This document shows positions 5,978-12,155 of a DNA stretch of 12,155 nt, piece by piece. The translations under genes and the position numbers were made by a program. The first letter of the stretch is position 1. Each line of letters opens with the position of its first letter. The stretch comes from Burkholderiaceae bacterium. GTDB lineage: Bacteria > Pseudomonadota > Gammaproteobacteria > Burkholderiales > Burkholderiaceae. The DNA is taken from NCBI GenBank assembly GCA_947372155.1, contig CANBSM010000028.1:1-12155 (forward strand), read 5' to 3'. A model generated the notes under the pieces. That model saw only the letters and a program-made list of their open reading frames with translations. It ran no database searches and was not told where the DNA came from.

Positions 5978-8341
5978 ATGAATCTACGAAATCAGAACAG
6001 CGGTAATAAAGAAAACAGCATGCAAATAGCGTTAAGAGTATTGAGACAAACTCATAAAAAACTGCAGCTTAATTTCAAGAAGCGTCTTGCGCTCTTGGTT
6101 GTCATTTGCTTTGTGGGCGAAAGCGTTGTGCTGCCCGTGGCTTATGCGCAAGCAAATCGCGCAAACGGTACGCCAACCAATATTACGGTGCCTGATGATG
6201 GCGCAGTCACCCTATCTTTTTCAAATGCAGATATTGAATCTGTTGCCAGCGTATTAGCAAAGGCTACTGGCCAAACTATTTTGGTTGACCCTAAAGTTAA
6301 AGGCACGATCAATTTAATTAGCAACAAACCACTGACTAAGGCAAAAGCGCTAGATGCATTCTCAACGGCATTGCGTACTTCTGGCTTTGCGCTGGTTGAC
6401 GTCAACGGTGTGTACCGCGTAGTTCCTGAGGCGGATGCAAAGTTAATTAGTAATTCAGTGACAACAGGTAAAAGTAAGCAAGATGGTGATCAAATCATTA
6501 CGCGCGTATTCAAGCTCAACTTTGAGTCTGCCCCTAATCTATTGCCAGTATTGCGTCCTTTAGTTTCACCAAATAATACGATTAACGCCTATCCTGGTAA
6601 CAATACGATTGTGATTACTGATTACGCTAGCAATATTCAGCGTATCGCCCAATTGATTGAATCCATTGATGCGCCAACCACCAGTGATGTGCAAAGTATT
6701 AAGTTGAACTACGCCATCGCTACTGATATGGCGACCATCTTGAGTAAGGTTTTAGATACCGCTACGACTGGTGGCGCAGATCCATCACTCAAGACCATGA
6801 TTTTGGCTGAGCCGCGTAGCAATTCCATTTTGATTCGTGGCGCTAGTACAGAACGTATTCGTCAAATTCGAGTGTTAGTCGCGCGCTTAGATGTGCCAAC
6901 AGCAAATAACGGCAATATCTGGGTCGTCCCTTTAAAAAATGCTGAAGCGACTAAATTAGCGGTGACGCTACGGGCTATCGTTGCAGCAGATGCTTCTTTG
7001 TCAGCGCAAATCGGTGGAGCGCCAGGTCAGCCCGGTACGGCTAATGCTGCTAGTGCCGTTCAGCAGCCTGCCCAACAAGCTAACAACGCCCCTGGAGCAT
7101 CAGGCTCGTCAGCGGCTACTTCTGCTTTAACTAGCTCTAGCAATCCAACTACTGGCGGCATTATTCAGGCAGAGCCTGCAACCAATTCCATCATCATTAC
7201 TGCAAGCGAACCGCTGTATCGTAATTTGCGTCACGTGATTGAACAATTAGACCGTCGTCGTACTCAGGTCTATATCGAATCTTTAATTGCTGAAGTAAGT
7301 TCAACAAATGCTGAAGAGTTGGGTATTCAGTGGCAAGGTCTGATCGGCTCAGGTAATCAAAACGTAGGCTTTGGTGGCACCAACTTTACCAATGCTGCTG
7401 GAGAGACCGGCTCAAATATTATCGGCCTAGGATCAAATGTAAATAACATTCTCAATCCAAGTAACGCAACAAATATTGGCGTGCCTCCTGCGCCAGGTTT
7501 GAACTTAGGTTTGCTCACAAAGTTCAATGGCACCTACGGAATGTCTGCGTTGATTACAGCATTGGCTACGACGCAAGGCACGAATATTCTGTCAACACCA
7601 AATTTGATTACTTTGGATAACGAAGAGGCTCGCATTGTAGTTGGTCAGAACGTACCGATCATTACTGGATCGTATGCCCAGACAGGCTCTACCAGTACTG
7701 TGACACCGTTTCAAACCTACACTCGTCAAGACGTCGGTTTGACTTTGCGCGTGCGGCCCCAAGTATCAGACAACGGTATTGTGAAGATGCAGATTTATCA
7801 AGAAGTGTCTTCAATCTATAACCAAAACTTTGCTTCCGGCATTATTTTGAATAAGCGCAATATTGAGTCCAATGTCTTGGTGGATGACGGTCAAATTATT
7901 GTGCTCGGTGGTTTAATTGAAGATAAGTACAACGATGGCTCTAGTGGTGTGCCATTCTTAAAAGATATCCCCATTATTGGAGCCCTGTTCCGCTCCGATT
8001 CTAAGACTCGTACTAAAACCAATTTGCTCGTATTTATGCGCCCTTATATCTTGCGAGACAAGGATCAAAGTGCAGATATCACTACCAATCGTTTGAACTT
8101 AGTACAGCAAACCGAGAATCAATTTAAGCAAGCGCCTATGCTTTTGCCTAAGGAAGATTTAACCAAAATGTCAGATATTGAGCCGCCATTGATGCTGCCC
8201 GGTAAGCCTGTGACACCAAATGCTCCGGTACCTCCAAAGGCACCCAATAACTTACCTTCTTCTGGTTTGACTAAGCCCATCCAAGTAAGGCCGCCTGCGG
8301 AACCCGCTTTTGGTGCTCCAGTGCCCATCACTATCCAATAG
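5978..8341 (+). CDS. gspD: Type II secretion outer-membrane secretin GspD
   Basis: GspD multimerises into the outer-membrane gate through which folded exoproteins leave. A signal sequence runs to about residue 59 (basic region, then LALLVVICFVGESVVLPVAYAQA). It is long, and an ATG at 6020 (codon 15), preceded by AAAGAAA, could be the true start. Domains in order: N0 (about 76-150, 'VTLSFSNADIESVASVLAKATGQTI' split from 77), N1 (about 172-232), N2 (about 237-306), N3 (about 312-425), and secretin pore (about 428-692, with 'VPFLKDIPIIGALFRS' and 'LLVFMRPYIL'). N3 holds a Gly/Ala/Ser/Gln-rich insert (about 345-390), common in GspD loops. The C-terminus is a Pro-rich tail (about 733-787) without a recognisable pilotin-binding S domain. 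At 787 residues the size is typical. Confidence 0.96.
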   Translation: MNLRNQNSGNKENSMQIALRVLRQTHKKLQLNFKKRLALLVVICFVGESVVLPVAYAQANRANGTPTNITVPDDGAVTLSFSNADIESVASVLAKATGQTILVDPKVKGTINLISNKPLTKAKALDAFSTALRTSGFALVDVNGVYRVVPEADAKLISNSVTTGKSKQDGDQIITRVFKLNFESAPNLLPVLRPLVSPNNTINAYPGNNTIVITDYASNIQRIAQLIESIDAPTTSDVQSIKLNYAIATDMATILSKVLDTATTGGADPSLKTMILAEPRSNSILIRGASTERIRQIRVLVARLDVPTANNGNIWVVPLKNAEATKLAVTLRAIVAADASLSAQIGGAPGQPGTANAASAVQQPAQQANNAPGASGSSAATSALTSSSNPTTGGIIQAEPATNSIIITASEPLYRNLRHVIEQLDRRRTQVYIESLIAEVSSTNAEELGIQWQGLIGSGNQNVGFGGTNFTNAAGETGSNIIGLGSNVNNILNPSNATNIGVPPAPGLNLGLLTKFNGTYGMSALITALATTQGTNILSTPNLITLDNEEARIVVGQNVPIITGSYAQTGSTSTVTPFQTYTRQDVGLTLRVRPQVSDNGIVKMQIYQEVSSIYNQNFASGIILNKRNIESNVLVDDGQIIVLGGLIEDKYNDGSSGVPFLKDIPIIGALFRSDSKTRTKTNLLVFMRPYILRDKDQSADITTNRLNLVQQTENQFKQAPMLLPKEDLTKMSDIEPPLMLPGKPVTPNAPVPPKAPNNLPSSGLTKPIQVRPPAEPAFGAPVPITIQ

Positions 8342-8381
8342 ACGCTTGAGTAAAAGCTAAAAGAAACTTATCTCAACCATC

Positions 8382-9815
8382 ATGCAGCATCTTCCTCGCA
8401 TTCCATTTGGGTACGCTAAGGCAAATCAAATTTTGCTGATCAAGGCTGAGGCTGCGAATGAAGAAGATGGTGTCGCTAATGTTCCGAGCTTGATTCATAG
8501 CCCTGAGACTGATCTGGCTGTTTTGCAAGAGATCTGTCGCTTGGTGGGTCCGATTCGCCGCATTGAGCAGTCAAGTGAAGAAGTGCTTGAGGCGCTCAAT
8601 GCCGCTTATTCCGAGGGTGATCTCAATGCCTCGCAAGTAGTGGATGAGGTTGAAGAAGCAGTAGATCTTTCGCGCCTCTTACAAGAAATGCCCGTCTCTG
8701 AAGATCTTTTGGAGATGAATGATGATGCACCAGTGATTCGGATGATTAACAGCTTGTTAAAGCAAGCTAGCCGTGATGGCGCATCTGATATCCATCTCGA
8801 GGCATTTGAACGCAAGTCTGTAGTGCGATTCCGGGTAGATGGTAACTTGCGCGATATCGTCGATATGCGTCGTGATCTTCATGCTGCCCTTGTTTCTCGT
8901 ATCAAGATCATGGCTTCGTTGGATATCGCTGAAAAGCGTATGCCGCAAGACGGCCGCATCTCTCTGCGGGTAGGTGGGCGCGCGATTGATGTGCGTGTAT
9001 CTACTTTGCCAACTTCGCATGGTGAGCGTGTGGTTCTGCGTCTACTTGAGAAAAACTATGATCGTCTAGACCTTCGCGCTCTTGGTATGGCAGAGGATAC
9101 TTTCAATCAGTTTGATCAATTGATTCACCGTCCTCATGGCATCGTCTTAGTGACAGGCCCAACGGGTAGTGGTAAGACTACTACTTTGTATGGTGCTCTA
9201 TTGCGTCTGCGCAATAAGATCAACAACATCATGACTGTAGAAGACCCTATCGAGTACAACCTTGATGGTATTGGTCAAACTCAGGTGAACTCTCGTATTG
9301 ATATGAACTTTGCTAGGGCATTGCGCGCTATCTTGCGTCAAGATCCAGATATTGTGATGATTGGCGAGATTCGTGATTTAGAGACTGCGCAGATTGCTGT
9401 GCAAGCATCTCTAACGGGTCACTTGGTGTTGGCAACCTTGCATACCAATGATGCTCCGTCTGCAGTGACTCGCTTAATTGATATGGGCATTGAACCTTTC
9501 TTGCTCTCATCTACTTTATTGGGTGTATTGGGTCAGCGTCTCATCCGGATGTCATGTTCAGCCTGCGGCGGCAAAGGTTGCCCAACTTGTGGTGAGTCTG
9601 GCTATAGTGGGCGCGCTGGTATTTATGAGCTCATGACGACGAATGAAAAAATTAGAGAACTCATTCATCAGCATGCTGCTGAGAGTGATATTCGTAAGCA
9701 GGCCTTAGTGGGCGGTATGCGCACCCTCGCAGATGATGGTAAGCGTTGGGTAGCCGAAGGTAAGACCACGCTAGAAGAAATTCTCCGCGTTACTGGTTCA
9801 GTCGAAATAGACTAA
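8382..9815 (+). CDS. gspE: Type II secretion ATPase GspE
   Basis: GspE is the cytoplasmic hexameric ATPase that powers pseudopilus assembly, docked on GspL. The N-terminal GspL-binding region is about residues 1-110. The N2E domain follows, including 'DGASDIHLE' (132-140) and 'KRMPQDGRISLRV' (185-197). The ATPase core has Walker A GPTGSGKT (259-266), the Asp box 'MTVEDPIEYNLDGIGQTQVN' (284-303), Walker B 'DIVMIGEIRD' (323-332) and the His box 'TGHLVLATLHTND' (345-357). The zinc-binding tetracysteine is present as C392, C395, C400 and C403, but the loop between the pairs is only four residues, far shorter than the roughly 29 of EpsE-type enzymes. At 477 residues it is slightly short, mainly for this reason. 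A 40-base gap separates it from gspD, with no strong ribosome site. Confidence 0.96.
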   Translation: MQHLPRIPFGYAKANQILLIKAEAANEEDGVANVPSLIHSPETDLAVLQEICRLVGPIRRIEQSSEEVLEALNAAYSEGDLNASQVVDEVEEAVDLSRLLQEMPVSEDLLEMNDDAPVIRMINSLLKQASRDGASDIHLEAFERKSVVRFRVDGNLRDIVDMRRDLHAALVSRIKIMASLDIAEKRMPQDGRISLRVGGRAIDVRVSTLPTSHGERVVLRLLEKNYDRLDLRALGMAEDTFNQFDQLIHRPHGIVLVTGPTGSGKTTTLYGALLRLRNKINNIMTVEDPIEYNLDGIGQTQVNSRIDMNFARALRAILRQDPDIVMIGEIRDLETAQIAVQASLTGHLVLATLHTNDAPSAVTRLIDMGIEPFLLSSTLLGVLGQRLIRMSCSACGGKGCPTCGESGYSGRAGIYELMTTNEKIRELIHQHAAESDIRKQALVGGMRTLADDGKRWVAEGKTTLEEILRVTGSVEID

Positions 9816-9848
9816 GCGAATTAACTAACCCAATAACATTAATGAGCC

Positions 9849-11069
9849 ATGCCACGCTATCGATTTGAAGCACTCACTTACGCTGGCAAGAGCGAGCGCG
9901 GTAGCGTAGAAGGTGAAAATGTGCGCGCAGTCCGCCAAGCCTTAATGGCGAAGCAATTGGTCCCGGTGACTATTGAGCTGGAGACTGAGTGGGGTAAGCA
10001 GCATTTTTGGAATAAATGGTTTTCAGAAAATAAACCCTTAAGTCGTGCAGATCTCGCCATCATTACCAAGCAAGTGGCGATCTTAGTGAGGTCTGGCGTG
10101 CAGATTGATGAAGCACTAACAGTGCTCGCGGAAGAGTCGAGTCAGGCGCACGTCAAAACAGTTCTACAAGCAGTGGTTTCTGAATTGCGTGCTGGTTTGC
10201 CTTTGTCTAAGGCTATCTCAGGTCAACCGCTGTCCTTTGATCCTTTATATCAAGGGGTAGTTGGGGCAGCAGAACAATCAGGCAAGATGGGGCAAGTGCT
10301 GACACAGCTTGCTGAGTTCTTAGAAAAGCGTCAGGCCTTAAAACAAAAAGCTATGGGTGCATTAGCGTATCCGGCTATGTTGACTGGTGTGGCATTCATG
10401 ATCGTATTGTTCTTAATGACTTATGTAGTCCCGCAGATCGCCAGAGTCTTTCAGAGCACAAGGCAGGCTTTACCATTCTCTACCCGCTTTATTTTGGGCT
10501 TATCGGAATTCTTGGTGAACTGGGGCTGGTTGCTATTGGCAATCATTATTGCCGCCATCTTTTATAGTCGCCGGGCACTCGCTAAGGAAGACTTTCGCTT
10601 AAAAGTGGATCGTGCCTTACTCAATACGCCCTTGCTAGGACCTTTACTACTAGGATTTGAGACTGCTCGGTTTGCCAATACGATGGCAATGTTGGTTTCT
10701 GCCAACGTACCCATCCTGACGGCTTTGCATAGTGCCCGCAGTACTTTAGGTAACTCAGTATTGCGCGCAGCCATAGATTCCACCGAGGTGAGATTGCGTG
10801 AAGGTACCAGCCTTTCAAGGGCTCTAGGGAGTCAAGCAGTATTCTCCCCGATCCTGATTCACTTGATTCGTTCAGGCGAGGCATCCGGAAAGTTGGCTGA
10901 AATGCTGAAGTACGGCGCAGAGAATGCTGAGCTTGAATCTGAGCAAAAAACCAAAATATTTACCAGTTTGCTTGAACCTTTATTAATATTGGCTATGGGC
11001 TTAATGGTTTTAGGAATCGTAATGGCAGTGATGCAACCAATCTTGGAAATGAATTCAGGTGTGAGATAA
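9849..11069 (+). CDS. gspF: Type II secretion inner-membrane platform protein GspF
   Basis: GspF is the polytopic platform protein thought to couple GspE rotation to insertion of pseudopilins. The start 'MPRYRFEALTYAGKSERGSVEGENVRAVRQAL' (split at 'TYAG') is typical. Two repeated T2SSF domains lie at about residues 70-195 and 272-395, each starting with the family pattern: 'ITKQVAILVRSGVQIDEAL' and 'FANTMAMLVSANVPILTAL'. Membrane helices are seen at about 172-194, 217-238 and 373-396. The length of 406 is standard. The gap after gspE is 33 bases with only a weak ribosome site. In most T2SS operons gspG follows gspF; here an M23 peptidase gene starts four bases after the stop. Confidence 0.95.
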   Translation: MPRYRFEALTYAGKSERGSVEGENVRAVRQALMAKQLVPVTIELETEWGKQHFWNKWFSENKPLSRADLAIITKQVAILVRSGVQIDEALTVLAEESSQAHVKTVLQAVVSELRAGLPLSKAISGQPLSFDPLYQGVVGAAEQSGKMGQVLTQLAEFLEKRQALKQKAMGALAYPAMLTGVAFMIVLFLMTYVVPQIARVFQSTRQALPFSTRFILGLSEFLVNWGWLLLAIIIAAIFYSRRALAKEDFRLKVDRALLNTPLLGPLLLGFETARFANTMAMLVSANVPILTALHSARSTLGNSVLRAAIDSTEVRLREGTSLSRALGSQAVFSPILIHLIRSGEASGKLAEMLKYGAENAELESEQKTKIFTSLLEPLLILAMGLMVLGIVMAVMQPILEMNSGVR

Positions 11070-11073
11070 GAAA

Positions 11074-11979
11074 ATGCAAATATTAATAATGACCGGACCC
11101 CATAGCAAGGTAAGAGAAATTACGCTTACTGCACGCCATTTGGTATTTGGTGGAGCCCTCAGTTTGGCTTTGCTTGTTGGCGCAAATGTGGCCATCAATG
11201 ATGTTACTAACGAGACAAAAGACATCTTGCATGCGATGGAGAAAAAAGATCTTTTAGAAAAACGCTTCGTTGCGAACTCTGAAGATGACTATGAAACCAA
11301 GCTCATGGAGCTACAGGCAAGATTGGATGAAGCACAACGCAATCTTGCTCAGTTAGATGATTTGCGAATTCAACTAGCAAAGACCAATGGTCAAATCAAT
11401 GTAGCGAGTAATAATATTGTTGATTTAGGCAACGCTCAGGGCGGCCCATTAAGCCCCTCTAACGTAGTCATTAATTTGGGCAACCAGGGCGAGCAATACG
11501 GCGCTCGTTTGGATCGCACGGTTCAGGACTCTATTGTGCTGAGTAATCGCGTGCAAGAAGTGCAGAAGTCTCTTACCCAGTCTTGGGATGTCTCAAGCAC
11601 TATCCCAACAGCATCACCATTGCCCCTCATGCCACAGGCTTCTAGCGGCTTGGGATATCGCATGGACCCCATTACTCAGCAGATGGCTTGGCATGAAGGT
11701 ACCGATTTCCCTGCTGCTTATGGCACACCGATTCTAGCAACTGCAGAGGGTGTTGTGATTCGTGCTGCTTGGGATCAGGAGTATGGTTATGTGGTTGATG
11801 TACAGCATAAGAATGCTGTCGTCACAAGGTACGCTCATGCCCAGGAAATCTTAGTTAAGCAAGGTGACTTTGTAAAACAATCCCAAGCAATTGCTAAGGT
11901 AGGCTCTACCGGCAGATCTACTGGACCTCACTTGCATTATGAGGTCTTAAGAGACGGGGTTACTTTAGGTAAAAATTAA
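11074..11979 (+). CDS. Membrane-anchored M23 (LytM-type) peptidoglycan endopeptidase
   Basis: The product is a 301-residue inner-membrane protein with a periplasmic zinc endopeptidase domain that would cleave peptide cross-bridges in peptidoglycan. One membrane helix lies at about residues 23-41 (LVFGGALSLALLVGANVAI), followed by a coiled-coil-like segment (about 56-108) and a linker. The M23 domain spans about 190-292. All metal and catalytic positions are visible: H207 and D211 in 'WHEGTDF', H255 in 'YAHA', and H286/H288 in 'GPHLHYEV', so it should be active rather than an EnvC/NlpD-type activator. The N-terminus 'MQILIMTGP' resembles the M23 protein that in many Burkholderiales lies next to secA (recalled, not searched). 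It sits four bases after gspF, suggesting co-transcription; a T2SS role is inferred only. Confidence 0.9.
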   Translation: MQILIMTGPHSKVREITLTARHLVFGGALSLALLVGANVAINDVTNETKDILHAMEKKDLLEKRFVANSEDDYETKLMELQARLDEAQRNLAQLDDLRIQLAKTNGQINVASNNIVDLGNAQGGPLSPSNVVINLGNQGEQYGARLDRTVQDSIVLSNRVQEVQKSLTQSWDVSSTIPTASPLPLMPQASSGLGYRMDPITQQMAWHEGTDFPAAYGTPILATAEGVVIRAAWDQEYGYVVDVQHKNAVVTRYAHAQEILVKQGDFVKQSQAIAKVGSTGRSTGPHLHYEVLRDGVTLGKN

Positions 11980-11980
11980 G

Positions 11981-12024
11981 TTTCTTCTTCAGGTGCTATT
12001 TAAGGCACTAAGCTTAAGAAGAGA
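11981..12024 (-). terminator. Possible terminator hairpin between convergent genes
   Basis: Positions 11981-11989 (TTTCTTCTT) pair with 12016-12024 (AAGAAGAGA) over nine bases, one of them G-U. Inside lies a second short stem, GTGC (11993-11996) with GCAC (12005-12008). On the minus strand the structure is followed by CTTAATTTTT, a U-rich tail, so it fits best as a terminator for the antiporter gene, although it overlaps the last codons of that gene. On the plus strand no U-tract follows. The stem is AU-rich and only moderately convincing. Confidence 0.35.
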
Positions 12025-12155
12025 TATTCCAAGAAGATGATGATATGAACTATCCCTTGTAAAAGGGTGGTTCTGCCAATCGCGAGTGTTAAAGCTCCGA
12101 TAAAGAATGACAGATACATTAGTGTCATATTTAGATCGCTAATACCTAGGCTTAG
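12000..12155 (-). CDS. C-terminal end of a putative calcium/proton antiporter (CaxA/ChaA-like), partial
   Basis: A minus-strand frame is open from the window edge to a TAA at 12000-12002 and gives the last 51 residues of a membrane protein. The visible sequence is two hydrophobic stretches, 'NMTLMYLSFFIGALTLAIG' and 'VHIIIFLEYLFLSLVP', separated by 'RTTLLQG'. The pattern 'LTL..GRTT.LQG.VH..IF..YLFL' at the extreme C-terminus is what I recall for cation exchangers of the CaxA/ChaA family, which expel calcium or sodium in exchange for protons. The stop codons of this gene and the M23 gene are about 20 bases apart, so the two genes converge. The rest of the gene lies beyond the window, so the assignment is good but not certain. 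Confidence 0.7.
   Translation of the reverse strand, partial: LSLGISDLNMTLMYLSFFIGALTLAIGRTTLLQGIVHIIIFLEYLFLSLVP

Noticed and set aside
6142..6405. Minus-strand open frame inside gspD
   Set aside because: It is antisense to the strongly conserved N0 domain and has no family features. The same holds for the antisense frames at 2201-2392, 8119-8331, 8606-9020, 9328-9510, 9878-10069 and 10562-10884.
8342..8381. Small TTGAG/CTCAA and GCTT/AAGC pairs between gspD and gspE as a terminator or processing site
   Set aside because: Stems of four to five bases in AT-rich DNA are expected by chance, and no T-tract follows.
9842..9868. Short frame starting at ATG 9842 that overlaps the gspF start
   Set aside because: It is nine codons including the stop, with no ribosome site and a non-coupling overlap; it is probably chance.
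1..12155. CRISPR arrays, tRNA or rRNA genes, insertion sequences, prophage att sites
   Set aside because: I saw no spaced repeat array, cloverleaf, transposase or flanking terminal repeats on either strand.

Overview
The window is a single gene neighbourhood from a Gram-negative bacterium. Codon use is moderate in GC (mid-40s percent by eye). The layout and protein style (type II secretion genes with a full GspN, and an M23 peptidase of the form usually found in Burkholderiales) suggest a small-genome betaproteobacterium such as a Polynucleobacter relative. That placement is an inference from family resemblance, not from a database search.

Layout. Positions 43-756, minus strand: a two-gene toxin-antitoxin module of the HI1419/HI1420 type (RelE/ParE-like toxin first, HTH antitoxin second). 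Positions 757-1230: about 470 bases of AT-rich sequence with no convincing gene but several short inverted and direct repeats, and probably the divergent control regions. Positions 1231-11069, plus strand: eight type II secretion (T2SS) genes in the order gspJ-K-L-M-N-D-E-F, with overlaps or short gaps throughout. Positions 11074-11979: a membrane-anchored M23 endopeptidase only 4 bases after gspF, so probably the last gene of the same operon. Positions 12000-12155, minus strand: the last 51 codons of a convergent gene that looks like a CaxA/ChaA-type calcium/proton antiporter. It is cut by the window edge.

How the genes work together. GspE (ATPase), GspF, GspL and GspM make the inner-membrane assembly platform. 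GspJ and GspK are minor pseudopilins of the piston tip. GspD is the outer-membrane secretin. GspN is an accessory inner-membrane protein. The M23 enzyme could open peptidoglycan for the envelope-spanning machine, but it could equally be a general cell-wall enzyme. The major pseudopilin (gspG), gspH, gspI, gspC and the prepilin peptidase (gspO/pilD) are not in the window. The cluster begins abruptly at gspJ next to the toxin-antitoxin module, so the rest must be encoded elsewhere or partly lost. No wholly new system is evident. The most unusual points are the incomplete cluster edge, a shortened zinc-binding loop in GspE, a long cytoplasmic extension on GspM, and the M23 gene at the operon end.
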